DNA of 64,000 nucleotides, taken from NCBI RefSeq assembly GCF_000010185.1, contig NC_010376.1, positions 1,054,001 through 1,118,000 of the forward strand, written 5' to 3'. The translations under genes were made by a program, and so were the position numbers. Numbering within the stretch: position 1 is the stretch's first letter; the number at the start of each line of letters is the position of its first letter. The notes under the pieces were generated by a model, which was not told where the DNA came from, did not search any database, and worked only from the letters and a program-made list of their open reading frames with translations. The DNA is from Finegoldia magna ATCC 29328. Lineage in GTDB: Bacteria > Bacillota > Clostridia > Tissierellales > Peptoniphilaceae. Below, in pieces: positions 29,363-39,132 of this stretch.

Positions 29363-30239
29363 CTATTTCCTTATTTTTTATACTTTCTAATATTAATTCA
29401 TAATCCAAATCTGATTGTACGTTCTTGTATAATATTTTATCATTTCTTTTAATAATCGCAGACTTCATTTTATCATTTTTATATAAGCAATAAATATCAC
29501 ATTCATCTACATCATCATTGAACGAATCTTTGTCGATAAAAAACATAGCTTTTACAAATTCTTTTGATTTTCTTCTGATTTTGTATACGCCATTTTTTTC
29601 TTTTTCAAATTTTTCTAATATAAGATTAATATCTTGTAGATTATCGACAATAAAATCAGCTTTATTTTGTTTAAAATTAAATCTATCCTCTCTTCTGGCA
29701 ATTACCGTCAATCCTGCACTTTTCGCAGATTCAATACCGTAATCAGAATCTTCAATTGCAACAGCATCTTGTGGTTTTACTCCTAAAATCTCACAAGTTT
29801 TAATGTAAATTTCAGGATTTGGCTTTGATTCTTCAAAATCTTCACCACTAATTATCACATCAAATTCATCCTTGATATCTAGTTCTTTCAAAACTGTATC
29901 AATAGTATTTTTTGGTGATGATGATGCCAAAGCAAGCTTAAAATTTTTTCTTTTAAGCTCTTTGAGTAATGGATAGAAACCATCCATTACCAAAGAACTA
30001 TAATTTATTTTATCGCCTTCGATGTAATTTTTCATCAAACCATATACTTCTTCAGGCTTTCTATGAAGTTTTGATTCCAAAAATTCGTCAGTTTTTTGTT
30101 GACTTAAACCAGCAAGAGAAAACAAATCTTCTTTCGATATTTCGACGTCAAAATCTTTTAGCACTTTTTTAAAAAAATCAATATAAACTATCTCACTATC
30201 GATTATTACGCCATCCATATCAAAAATTACAGCTTTCAT
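29349..30239 (-). CDS. HAD-family phosphatase/mutase with extra C-terminal domain
   Basis: A beta-phosphoglucomutase-like HAD hydrolase: motif I DMDGVIIDS, motif II LASSSPKNT, motif III Lys with KPNPEIYIKTCEILG and motif IV AIEDSDYGIESA. The HAD core ends near residue 212. About 84 more residues follow (Lys-rich start, then CDIYCLYKNDKMKSAIIK and LDYELILESIKN) that the family normally lacks. Substrate is unknown. It lies between pyk and rqcP and is likely read from the glycolytic operon. Confidence 0.86.
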   Translation of the reverse strand: MKAVIFDMDGVIIDSEIVYIDFFKKVLKDFDVEISKEDLFSLAGLSQQKTDEFLESKLHRKPEEVYGLMKNYIEGDKINYSSLVMDGFYPLLKELKRKNFKLALASSSPKNTIDTVLKELDIKDEFDVIISGEDFEESKPNPEIYIKTCEILGVKPQDAVAIEDSDYGIESAKSAGLTVIARREDRFNFKQNKADFIVDNLQDINLILEKFEKEKNGVYKIRRKSKEFVKAMFFIDKDSFNDDVDECDIYCLYKNDKMKSAIIKRNDKILYKNVQSDLDYELILESIKNKEIDEIR

Positions 30240-30273
30240 TTTCTACCTCTAAGTTTATTGTACCACATTACTG

Positions 30274-32031
30274 TTATAAAATCTTGGCTGCTCCACGATA
30301 AACTAATCCAGCTATTGGATCTATGGTCAAGATTTCTTGATCTTTTATCTTACTTACAGCATCTTTACATCCTACAATTGTTGGAATTCCCAAATGCAAT
30401 CCAACTATTGCAGCTGGTGATGTAAGTCCTCCCTCTTCTACGATTATTGCAGAAGCTTTTTGAATATATGGAACGAATTCTCTTTCCAAACTATACAATA
30501 CAATTGCATTGCCATCTTCAAATTTAGAAGCCAAATCCTCTACTCCCTTGGCAACTCTTGCTTTTGCAGTTACAGATTTCTTACCTATTCCAGTTCCTTC
30601 GATCAAAATATCTCCTATTGTGTGAACTTTTAATAAGTTTGTAGTTCCCGATACCCCGACTGGAAGTCCTGCTGTAATGATAATTAAATCTCCTTCGTGA
30701 ACCAAATCTTTTTTGATTCCAGCAGAAATTGATCTGTCAATTACTTCATCTGTGTTTTCGCTTAACTCGCTTAGAACTGGATGAACTCCCCAAATCAAAG
30801 ATAATTTTCTCATTACTCCTTCTGATGTAGTAGCCGCAACTATTGGAGATAATGGACGATATTTAGATACGTTTCTTGCGGTTGAACCCGAAGTTGTTGC
30901 TACAACAATTGCATTTGCTCCTAATTGTTCACTAATACTTCTAGTTGCGATACTAATTGCATTTGTTGTTGTAATGTCCAACCATTGCAATCTTTTATTA
31001 GCAGCTTCTTTAAATTCTTCAGAATTTTCAGTATTAATTGCTATATCGTTCATAACTTTTACAGCATTTACTGGATAATTTCCTGCTGCAGTTTCTCCAG
31101 AAAGCATTACCGCATCACTACCATCCAAAATCGCATTCGCAACATCTGTAACTTCTGCCCTTGTTGGTCTCGGATTTCTAATCATGGAATCCAACATTTG
31201 AGTTGCTGTTATTACTGGTTTGCCGGCCAAAGAAGTTTTTTTGATTATTTCTTTTTGAACCATAGGCATAATTTCCGTTTGAATTTCTACACCCAAATCT
31301 CCTCTTGCCACCATAATTCCATCTGAAGTGTTGATTATTTCATCTAAATTATCCACACCTTCTTGTGATTCTATTTTAGAAATTATTTTTATATCATTGC
31401 CATTATTTTCTTCCAAAATCTTTCTAATATCTAATACGTCTTGTGATTTTCTAATAAATGATGCTGCAATATAATCAATTCCATTTTTAATTCCAAATAT
31501 TATATCGGAAATATCTTTTTCAGTGATTGCTGGCAATTTTACCTTTGAGTTAGGAATGTTAACACCTTTTTTGCTCTTTAAAACACCGTAATTATTGACT
31601 TTGCAAATTATATCTGTATCTTTGATATCTATAACTTCAAGCTCAACTAATCCGTCATCTATCAATACTTTTTTTCCAATACTCAAATCATCTGGAAGTC
31701 CTTTGTAACTTACAGAACATATATTTTGATCTCCAATCACATCTCTTGTAGTTAATGTAAATTGATCTCCAATTGAAAGTTGAACTTGTTCTACTCCAAA
31801 ATCTCCCAATCTAATTTCAGGGCCTTTTGTATCTAACATTATTGCTACTGGTAAATCCAATTCTTCACGTGCTTGTTTTATGTTTTTTATTCTTTGTAAA
31901 TGCTCTTCGTGACTTCCATGTGAGAAGTTCAATCTGCACACATTCATTCCTATTTGCATCAATGTTTTTAAAGTCTCTACAGAATCTGATGCTGGACCTA
32001 TAGTACAGACTATTTTAGTTTTCTTTAACAT
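30274..32031 (-). CDS. pyk: Pyruvate kinase with C-terminal PEP-utilizer-like domain
   Basis: Last step of glycolysis, PEP + ADP to pyruvate + ATP. It is 585 residues with an N-terminal barrel (TKIVCTIGPASDSVETLKTL, MLDTKGPEIRLGDFG, ISKIESQEGVDNLDEI, MVARGDLGVE, TQMLDSMI) and the allosteric domain. An extra C-terminal PEP-utilizer-like domain follows. In that domain the motif reads GGLTSPAAIVG, with Pro539 where true phosphohistidine domains have His. It is 12 bases downstream of pfkA. Confidence 0.97.
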   Translation of the reverse strand: MLKKTKIVCTIGPASDSVETLKTLMQIGMNVCRLNFSHGSHEEHLQRIKNIKQAREELDLPVAIMLDTKGPEIRLGDFGVEQVQLSIGDQFTLTTRDVIGDQNICSVSYKGLPDDLSIGKKVLIDDGLVELEVIDIKDTDIICKVNNYGVLKSKKGVNIPNSKVKLPAITEKDISDIIFGIKNGIDYIAASFIRKSQDVLDIRKILEENNGNDIKIISKIESQEGVDNLDEIINTSDGIMVARGDLGVEIQTEIMPMVQKEIIKKTSLAGKPVITATQMLDSMIRNPRPTRAEVTDVANAILDGSDAVMLSGETAAGNYPVNAVKVMNDIAINTENSEEFKEAANKRLQWLDITTTNAISIATRSISEQLGANAIVVATTSGSTARNVSKYRPLSPIVAATTSEGVMRKLSLIWGVHPVLSELSENTDEVIDRSISAGIKKDLVHEGDLIIITAGLPVGVSGTTNLLKVHTIGDILIEGTGIGKKSVTAKARVAKGVEDLASKFEDGNAIVLYSLEREFVPYIQKASAIIVEEGGLTSPAAIVGLHLGIPTIVGCKDAVSKIKDQEILTIDPIAGLVYRGAAKIL

Positions 32032-32043
32032 ATTTACTCCTAA

Positions 32044-33003
32044 TTATATTGAGATTTCTTTGGATATTTCATACAAATCATCTCTAAATTTTCTTTTTGT
32101 TGTAACTGCCTCATCAATTGGGACTGTGATTATCTTATTATCTTTCATGGCGATAGCCAAGTCTGTTTTTTCTTCCATTATTAATTTTACTGCCAAATTT
32201 CCCATTTGTGTTGCCATTAACCTATCAAATGTACATGGAGTTCCACCACGTTGAACGTGACCCAAAATTGTAACTTTTGTTTCTACTCCAGTTTTTTCTT
32301 CAATCATATTTTTAATATCATATGCTCCACCGACTCCTTCAGCAAGCATAATTAAATGATGAAGTTTTCCTCTTTTTCTTCCTCGTTCGATTTTTTCTGT
32401 AACCTCATCTATATTTAATTCTACTTCAGGAACGAGAATAGATTCCGCTCCCGATGCAACTCCTGAATACAATGCGATATCTCCGCAATTTCTTCCCATA
32501 ACTTCAATTATGTTCGCTCGTCCATGGCTTGAAGAAGTGTCTCTTAATTTTGATATCGCATCACTTACTGTCTCAACAGCAGTGAAAAATCCAATCGTAT
32601 AATCGGTATAACCCATATCATTATCTATTGTACAAGGAATCCCAATAGTCGATATTCCTATTTTGCTAAGTGCACTTGCACCTTTAAATGAACCATCTCC
32701 ACCTAAAACCACAAGTCCATCTATTCCAAAATCTTTTAAAATTTGTGCACCCTTTTTTTGACCTTCTTCGGTTTTGAATTCCGGGCATCTCGCAGATCCC
32801 AAGATAGTTCCGCCACGGTGAATAATATCTGCAACAGAAGAAACATTCATTTCGTAAATATTTCCGTTCATAAGCCCATCATATCCAGACCTTATTCCCA
32901 TAACTCTTATACCATTGTAAATACAAGTTCTAGCTATAGAACGAATGCATGCATTCATTCCTGGTGCATCGCCACCACTTGTTAGAATTGCTATTGTTTT
33001 CAT
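32044..33003 (-). CDS. pfkA: 6-phosphofructokinase
   Basis: Commits fructose-6-phosphate to glycolysis with ATP. It is 319 residues, standard for the bacterial tetramer. Seen are LTSGGDAPGMNACIRS, the GGDGSFKGA ATP loop, GIPCTIDNDMGYTDYTIGF with the catalytic Asp, EVMGRNCGDIA and LGHVQRGGTPC. Gly in GGDGS is the hallmark of ATP rather than pyrophosphate dependence. It lies between dnaE (9-base gap) and pyk (12-base gap). Confidence 0.98.
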   Translation of the reverse strand: MKTIAILTSGGDAPGMNACIRSIARTCIYNGIRVMGIRSGYDGLMNGNIYEMNVSSVADIIHRGGTILGSARCPEFKTEEGQKKGAQILKDFGIDGLVVLGGDGSFKGASALSKIGISTIGIPCTIDNDMGYTDYTIGFFTAVETVSDAISKLRDTSSSHGRANIIEVMGRNCGDIALYSGVASGAESILVPEVELNIDEVTEKIERGRKRGKLHHLIMLAEGVGGAYDIKNMIEEKTGVETKVTILGHVQRGGTPCTFDRLMATQMGNLAVKLIMEEKTDLAIAMKDNKIITVPIDEAVTTKRKFRDDLYEISKEISI

Positions 33004-33012
33004 AATTAACCT

Positions 33013-36000
33013 CTATTTCAAAACTACATTTTCTCTTCCTAATAATGAAACTAACTCATCAATAGTATTATCTTCGCATGAAATTCTAAATTCATTTCCT
33101 AGCAAATAGTTTTGTTTTTTATCTTCAAAATATATATTTGATTGAGTATCCCCTTTGCTATTAAGTAGTATTGGCTTGACTTTATCCAAAATATAGCTTG
33201 GCATATTTTTAGTAATTCTTAAAAATAATTTTGTCTCTGATTCTTCTTGTTTTTCAACATTTGAAATAGATTTGATGCTTTGAATGCTGTCCACTATAAT
33301 TTTTGGATCTTCACCTTCAATGATATTAAGCCTTCCACCTACAATCAAAATCTCATCTTCATTTAAAATTTCAGAATATTGTTCGTATTTTTGTGGAAAT
33401 ACTATTAACTCCATAGTTCCGTACAAATCTTCAAATTTCACAAATTCCATTATTTTCTGATTTTTTGTAAATTTTTTATTGATAGATTCAATGATTCCTA
33501 CGACCTTAACTCTTTTTCCATCAAAGTTTTTTTCATTGTAAGCATCATCTTCCAAATCTCCTGTAGAAAAATTAGAATATTGACCTATAATACTTGAATA
33601 CGCTCTTAAAGGATGGTCTGATAAATATATACCCAATACTTCCTTTTCCATTCTCAAAAGTTCGGATTTATCGAACTCTTCTCTTCTTGTAAAATCATCT
33701 CGATCATTTTCTTCATTTGATTCAAACATATCAAACAAATTAGATTGACCAGGAACATTATTTTTTAATCCCGACTGAACTGAATCAATGATAGATTGGT
33801 ATTGAAGCATTAATGTCGCTCTAGTTTCTCCTAGAGATGAAAATGCTCCAGCTTTTATAAGAGATTCAATCGATCTTTTGTTAATAGCTGATTTGTCCTT
33901 TGCGTAAATTCTTTCAACAAAATCTCTGAAACTTTTGAATTTACCATTTTCATTTCTTGAAATAATTGTTTGGTCGATTAAATTCGTTCCAACATTTTTG
34001 ATTGCCTTTAATCCATAAATTATCGAATTGTCTTTTACATCAAATTTATCCAGGCTGTAATTGATATCTGGTGGAGATATTTCGATTTCAAGTCTTCTTG
34101 CTTCTTCGATATACAAAGATATTTGAGAAGTATTACCCATAACTGAAGATATCAACGCCGCCAAGAATTCTACTGGATAATAATATTTTAACCAAGCCGT
34201 TCTCATAGCTACTAACGAATAAGCTGCAGAGTGAGATTTATTAAAGGCATATTTTGCAAAATCTATCATTAAATCGTAGATTTTATTTGCAACATCTTCT
34301 TCAACGCCTCTTCTAATTGCTCCTTCAATTAAAATATTTCCATTTTCATCTTCTTTTCCAAAGATGAATTCTTTTCTTCCATCTTCCATTACTTTCATTT
34401 TTTTCTTACTCATCGCACGTCTCAAATTGTCAGCTTCACCCAAGCTGAAACCTGCAATTTTTTGAACTATTTGCATAACTTGTTCTTGGTATACAATCGT
34501 ACCATAAGTTGGCTTCAATATATCTTCAAGTAATGGAGATAAATATTCAACATCTTCTTCATTATGTTTGTTGTGAATATAAGTTGGAATTTCGTTCATT
34601 GGACCAGGTCTAAACAAAGCATTCGCCGCTATTAAATCGTCAAATTTAGTTGGCTTCAATTCTTTTAAGAAGTTTCTCATTCCTTGAGATTCAAATTGGA
34701 ATATTCCCAAAGTTTGCGCAACTGTAAACATCGACAAAACTTTTGGATCATTTTCGTTCATATCTTCAAAATTCACATCAATGTTTTTATTTTTCTTGAT
34801 ATATTTAATGCAATCACTAATTACAGTTAAAGTTCTAAGACCCAAAAAGTCCATCTTCAATAGACCAAGTTCTTCGAGTTCTGTCATGTTGAATTGTGTG
34901 ATAACTGCATCTTTGTTAATTGCCAACGGAACGTATTCCATTATTGGAAGTTTGGAAATAACAACACCTGCTGCGTGAGTTGATGTGTGACGCGGCATAC
35001 CTTCAACTCTTCGTGCAACATCTACTAATTTTTTTACATCACGATTTTCTTCGTAAGCTTTTCTAAATTCCGGAGAAATTTCAAGAGATTTGTCGATATT
35101 AATATTCAAGAGATTAGGAACTTTCTTCGCAGTGTCATCCACTGTTTTAAAATCCATTGCAAGAACTCTTCCAACATCTCTTATCGCATTTCTAGCTGCC
35201 ATTGTTCCAAAAGTTACTATTTGGGCAACCTTATCTTCGCCATACTTATTTACAACGTAATCTATTACCTCTTCTCTTCTTTCGTAACAAAAATCTATAT
35301 CGATATCTGGCATAGAAACACGTTCAGGATTCAAAAATCTTTCGAAAATTAAATCGTAATCTAATGGATTAATGTCTGTTATTTCCAAGCAATAACTTAT
35401 AATACTTCCCGCAGCAGATCCACGCCCAGGTCCAACTGGAATATCCTGTGATTTTGCAAATCTAATAAAATCCCATACGATTAAAAAGTAATCGACATAT
35501 CCCATCTTTTCGATTACAGATAGCTCATATTCGCATCTTTCTTTCGCTTCTTGTAATCTTTCATCATTTGCAAATCTTTTTTCAAGTCCATCAAAAACGA
35601 GTTTTTTGAGATAGCTACTATTGGTAAATCCATCTGGAATTGCAAAATATGGTAGGTGGAGATGACCGAATTCAAGCTCTACGTTGCACATTTCTGCAAT
35701 TTTTTTCGTGTTTTCAATTGCTTCAGGATATTCCTTGAACAAATCTTTCATTTGTTCTTCGCTTCTAAGGAAAAATTCTCCCGGAATGTAGCTCATTTTA
35801 TTGTCTTCTTCGATAGTTTTTCCCGTTTGAAGACAAATCAAAATATTGTGTATTTTATAATCTTCTTTTTCAATATAATGAACATCATTTGTGCAGACAA
35901 GTCCAATATCTAATTCTTTAGCAATTTTGGGAATATTTTCCATAACAACCATATCTTCTCGTGAAGAATGATTTTGCAATTCTAAGTAAAAATCTTCTCC

Positions 36001-36498
36001 ATAAATATCTTTCAATTCTTTTGCTACATCTTTGGCCTTATCATATCCATATCTAATCAAAGATTCTTGAACTTCTCCTTTTAAACATGCTGACAAGGCA
36101 ATGATACCTTCGGAATATTTTCTTAAAGTATTCTTGTCCACTCTAGGTTTATAATAAAATCCTTCAACATATCCAAGTGAGACAATTTTCATTAAATTAG
36201 AATAACCCTGTTGATTCTTAGCTAAAAGAACTAAATGATTGTAGAATTTATTTTCTGGATTTTTGATTTTATGATCCTTATTAGTAGTGTAGATTTCACA
36301 ACCAATAATAGGTTTTATATTTCTTTTTTTGCATTCCTTATAAAATTTTACCGTTCCAAACATACTACCGTGATCAGTAATAGCGATGGCTTTCATTTGC
36401 AAATCTTTGGCTTTATCTAAAAGCTTTTCGATCGGAGAAAACCCATCTAGCAAACTGTATTCTGTATGAACATGTAAATGCGTAAAAGTATCTATCAT
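33013..36498 (-). CDS. dnaE: DNA polymerase III subunit alpha (DnaE)
   Basis: Replicative polymerase of 1161 residues. The PHP domain starts FTHLHVHTEYSLLDGFSPIE. The catalytic palm contains GPGRGSAAGSIISY and PDIDIDFCYERR with the metal-binding Asp residues. The region GMPRHTSTHAAGVVIS, the fingers, and helix-hairpin-helix segments follow. A C-terminal OB-fold lies near KRVKVVGIIESINKKFTKN. It is DnaE, not PolC, which would carry an inserted exonuclease. The dnaE-pfkA-pyk order is known in several Firmicutes. Confidence 0.97.
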   Translation of the reverse strand: MIDTFTHLHVHTEYSLLDGFSPIEKLLDKAKDLQMKAIAITDHGSMFGTVKFYKECKKRNIKPIIGCEIYTTNKDHKIKNPENKFYNHLVLLAKNQQGYSNLMKIVSLGYVEGFYYKPRVDKNTLRKYSEGIIALSACLKGEVQESLIRYGYDKAKDVAKELKDIYGEDFYLELQNHSSREDMVVMENIPKIAKELDIGLVCTNDVHYIEKEDYKIHNILICLQTGKTIEEDNKMSYIPGEFFLRSEEQMKDLFKEYPEAIENTKKIAEMCNVELEFGHLHLPYFAIPDGFTNSSYLKKLVFDGLEKRFANDERLQEAKERCEYELSVIEKMGYVDYFLIVWDFIRFAKSQDIPVGPGRGSAAGSIISYCLEITDINPLDYDLIFERFLNPERVSMPDIDIDFCYERREEVIDYVVNKYGEDKVAQIVTFGTMAARNAIRDVGRVLAMDFKTVDDTAKKVPNLLNINIDKSLEISPEFRKAYEENRDVKKLVDVARRVEGMPRHTSTHAAGVVISKLPIMEYVPLAINKDAVITQFNMTELEELGLLKMDFLGLRTLTVISDCIKYIKKNKNIDVNFEDMNENDPKVLSMFTVAQTLGIFQFESQGMRNFLKELKPTKFDDLIAANALFRPGPMNEIPTYIHNKHNEEDVEYLSPLLEDILKPTYGTIVYQEQVMQIVQKIAGFSLGEADNLRRAMSKKKMKVMEDGRKEFIFGKEDENGNILIEGAIRRGVEEDVANKIYDLMIDFAKYAFNKSHSAAYSLVAMRTAWLKYYYPVEFLAALISSVMGNTSQISLYIEEARRLEIEISPPDINYSLDKFDVKDNSIIYGLKAIKNVGTNLIDQTIISRNENGKFKSFRDFVERIYAKDKSAINKRSIESLIKAGAFSSLGETRATLMLQYQSIIDSVQSGLKNNVPGQSNLFDMFESNEENDRDDFTRREEFDKSELLRMEKEVLGIYLSDHPLRAYSSIIGQYSNFSTGDLEDDAYNEKNFDGKRVKVVGIIESINKKFTKNQKIMEFVKFEDLYGTMELIVFPQKYEQYSEILNEDEILIVGGRLNIIEGEDPKIIVDSIQSIKSISNVEKQEESETKLFLRITKNMPSYILDKVKPILLNSKGDTQSNIYFEDKKQNYLLGNEFRISCEDNTIDELVSLLGRENVVLK

Positions 36499-36539
36499 TT
36501 CAAACTCCTTTAGCTTATTTTATAATAATTTTGATTATT

Positions 36540-36581
36540 TTAAAAGAAAAATTGCTGACAATTATAAATCATCAGCAATTT
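36540..36581 (-). terminator. whiA terminator
   Basis: AAATTGCTGA and TCAGCAATTT arms (36572-36581 and 36549-36558) form a 10-bp stem whose first arm is within the last whiA codons. TTTTTCTTTT follows on the minus strand. Confidence 0.8.
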
Positions 36582-37479
36582 TTTTAAGTTTATTAAGTCT
36601 ATAACTAACTCCAGATTTTGAAATCTTAGGAGTCATCATTTCTCCCAATTCTTTCAATGAAACATCTGGGTTTTCAATTCTGGCATAAGCTAGCTCCAAC
36701 AATAAAGGATCTAGCGATTCAAGACCAATAGTTTTTTCAATTTTTTCAATTATTAGCTTCTGTTTCAAAGCAGCATCCACTGTTTTATTCAAATTTGCTG
36801 TTTCAAAATTAAATCTTCTGTTGACATTGTTTTTTATATCTTTTAAGGCTCTGACATTCTCAAGTTTTAAAACGCTATTGTAAGCCTTGGTCAAGCTCAA
36901 AAAATCAGAAATAGCTTCTGCTTCTTTTATATACAAAACATAATTTTCGTTTCTTTCAAAAATAGAAGATTTTATTCCAAAACCATAAAGCATATCTTTA
37001 ACTTGCATACCAACATTTTCTTGTTTGAAAATAATCTCCAAATGATACATCTTTGATGGATCGTAACAAAATCCAGTACCTAAAAAAGCTCCTTGTAAAA
37101 AGCTAATTTTCTTGACATTGGAATCTATAATTTTTTCATCAATTCCCAAATCAAAGTCAAATGGACTTGTTGAAGTATGAGTATCTTCACAAAATTGTTT
37201 CGATATTTTCTCGTCAATTAGTATTTCGTATATATTTTTCTTTCGAAGATTGTTATTGTGAATAACCTTCATATCACATTCATAATTGTAAAATTTTTTC
37301 AAATTAGAAAATATCAATCTTGCAACTGGATTACTTTCTGTTTTTAATGTAATCTTCACACCAAATGAATTGTAATTCAAAGTACCTATTGTCTTAGTAA
37401 AAGCTGATAGCATTGCCAAAACGTCGTAATCATCAAGATTACTTATTATTTCAGTTTTAATATCAGATGAAAAGCTCAT
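36562..37479 (-). CDS. whiA: WhiA family DNA-binding protein
   Basis: A 305-residue protein with an N-terminal degenerate LAGLIDADG homing-endonuclease fold (about 1-190, with FLQGAFLGTGFCYDP) and a C-terminal helix-turn-helix (DVSLKELGEMMTPKISKSGV, then YRLNKLKKIADDL). WhiA affects chromosome segregation and division in Bacillus and sporulation in Streptomyces. In most Firmicutes rapZ and yvcK precede whiA. Here only a NUDIX gene does, four bases upstream. Confidence 0.95.
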   Translation of the reverse strand: MSFSSDIKTEIISNLDDYDVLAMLSAFTKTIGTLNYNSFGVKITLKTESNPVARLIFSNLKKFYNYECDMKVIHNNNLRKKNIYEILIDEKISKQFCEDTHTSTSPFDFDLGIDEKIIDSNVKKISFLQGAFLGTGFCYDPSKMYHLEIIFKQENVGMQVKDMLYGFGIKSSIFERNENYVLYIKEAEAISDFLSLTKAYNSVLKLENVRALKDIKNNVNRRFNFETANLNKTVDAALKQKLIIEKIEKTIGLESLDPLLLELAYARIENPDVSLKELGEMMTPKISKSGVSYRLNKLKKIADDL

Positions 37480-37483
37480 ATCT

Positions 37484-37888
37484 TTACCTTTTTTCTATAA
37501 ATGATTTAGCTGTTTTTATCATATTTTTTTCTGCACTGTGACGCACATATCTCAAAGCTTTGTCAGGATTCATGAAATCTCCTTCTGCAAAGCCTTCTTC
37601 TCTTTGTGGGATAATATTATTATCTTTCGTTACCATATAAAAATAGTGAACTGTTTTAAGAACTTTAGTGCCATCCATGTGTCTGTATTTATATTTTACA
37701 TATCCAATATACTTAACAATCTCGGCTCTTAGTCCTGATTCTTCAAAAACTTCTCTAATTGCAGTTTGTTCTAAGCTTTCTCCTTTCTCTACCCTACCTT
37801 TAGGAAGAACCCATTCACCACGGAACTTTTTAAGTACAGCAACATTACCATTGTTGATAACTACCCCACCTGCACTTATTTCTTCCAT
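37484..37888 (-). CDS. NUDIX hydrolase
   Basis: A 134-residue NUDIX protein. The box is GRVEKGESLEQTAIREVFEESGL (residues about 31-53), matching Gx5Ex7REUxEExGU, preceded by GEWVLPK. The opening SAGGVVINNGNVAVLKK resembles Ap4A or diadenosine-type hydrolases. The substrate cannot be decided from the sequence. It starts the whiA operon, with a probable promoter (TTTAAA at 37947-37952, 16 bases, TATAAT at 37925-37930) upstream. Confidence 0.9.
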   Translation of the reverse strand: MEEISAGGVVINNGNVAVLKKFRGEWVLPKGRVEKGESLEQTAIREVFEESGLRAEIVKYIGYVKYKYRHMDGTKVLKTVHYFYMVTKDNNIIPQREEGFAEGDFMNPDKALRYVRHSAEKNMIKTAKSFIEKR

Positions 37889-37924
37889 ATATCCTCCTGT
37901 ATTTTATTTTGAAAATCTAATACT

Positions 37925-37952
37925 ATTATAAACTGAATTGTAAATATTTAAA
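37925..37952 (-). promoter_or_regulatory. Probable promoter of NUDIX-whiA
   Basis: Minus-strand TTTAAA (37947-37952) and TATAAT (37925-37930), spacer 16 bases, about 37 bases before the NUDIX start. Confidence 0.5.
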
Positions 37953-38052
37953 AGTCAAAGCAAAATTTAAAAATAATTTAAAATTTTTGTAAGAAAATTT
38001 CATTTAAATTCGACTACTATATATGGTACAATAGTAATTAGGAAGGTGTGAA

Positions 38053-39132
38053 ATGAAAAAAAATAAATTAGAAGAATATATAGATAGCGCTATAAGCGAC
38101 AATGATTTTTCAAAAGTTGGTGAAATAATAGAAAAATCAATCGATATGGCGTTGGATTTATCAAAAAGTGGTCTAAATGTAGTTATGAATACATTTAATC
38201 TGAAACCTAAACCGAAACAACAATATCTGGCAAACAAAGACCCTAAGTTGGTAACCCAAAAAAAGATTAATCCAAAAAGTTATTTTGCACTAAGAAATAT
38301 TAGTTATGCTATAGGTGCTATGACTTTGTTTGGCTCAATGGTATCACTTAATCATGACTTTGTTGATATGGTTGCTGGAATTATGATAGCTTTGGGATTT
38401 GGTGTTGTGGGTTTTCTGTCACATATACACGCATCAAAATTACAACGATTTTTACGATACAAAACAGAAATTGGAGACAATAAAATTTTAAGCGTTGAAG
38501 ATTTTGCATCAGCAGTTAATCTTCCTGTTGAAAAATGTAGTAAAGAGCTAATTTATTTCATAAACAAAAGATACTTCCCTCAAGCTCGTGTTGTGGAAAA
38601 TGGTCATTTGTTTTTGTTGGATAGAACAAGCTACGATGCTTACAAAGCTCATTACTTAGATGAGAGTAAGTCAGAAGAAAACCAAAAAGAGATTGAACCC
38701 AACAGAGATATTACTAATTATATTACGATAACTGAAAATTTAATTACATCTATCAAGGATTTGGATTTTAAACAAGATGTCATTAAATTAAAAGATTTGC
38801 TAGTATCTATAAATAACCAAATTCAAAACGATAATTCTGATATAAATGGTCTGAATAAATTCGTTGATTATTACACCCCAACAGCTATAAATTTGGTGAA
38901 AAATTACATTCAATTCGAAAATGAAAAAAATGATATTATTAGTGTCGAAAAATCAAAGAAAGACATTAAAAATGCCATCGAGAATATCAATAAAGCTTTT
39001 TCAAAGCTTTTAACAGATTTGTATAGTGACGATATTTTAAATATTAATTCAGAAATAGAAGTAATGAATACTTTGTTGTCACAAGATGGATTGATAGAGA
39101 AAAATACAATGTTTAAGAGAGGTGCTGAATAA
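38053..39132 (+). CDS. xpaC: XpaC-like (5-bromo-4-chloroindolyl phosphate hydrolysis) membrane protein
   Basis: A 359-residue protein of the XpaC family. It has an amphipathic start (about 1-50, DSAISDNDFSKVGEIIEKSI), two membrane helices at about 83-125 and a cytoplasmic helical C-terminus with a winged-helix-like segment near 150-195. The family name comes from a phosphatase-screen phenotype and does not prove enzyme activity. It overlaps the TelA-like gene by one base, a pairing seen in other Firmicutes. TAGGAAGGTG precedes the ATG. Confidence 0.82.
   Translation: MKKNKLEEYIDSAISDNDFSKVGEIIEKSIDMALDLSKSGLNVVMNTFNLKPKPKQQYLANKDPKLVTQKKINPKSYFALRNISYAIGAMTLFGSMVSLNHDFVDMVAGIMIALGFGVVGFLSHIHASKLQRFLRYKTEIGDNKILSVEDFASAVNLPVEKCSKELIYFINKRYFPQARVVENGHLFLLDRTSYDAYKAHYLDESKSEENQKEIEPNRDITNYITITENLITSIKDLDFKQDVIKLKDLLVSINNQIQNDNSDINGLNKFVDYYTPTAINLVKNYIQFENEKNDIISVEKSKKDIKNAIENINKAFSKLLTDLYSDDILNINSEIEVMNTLLSQDGLIEKNTMFKRGAE

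Noticed and set aside
30925-31326. Cys-rich plus-strand frame antisense to pyk
   Set aside because: Composition is the complement of pyk codons; no start signal, no domain.
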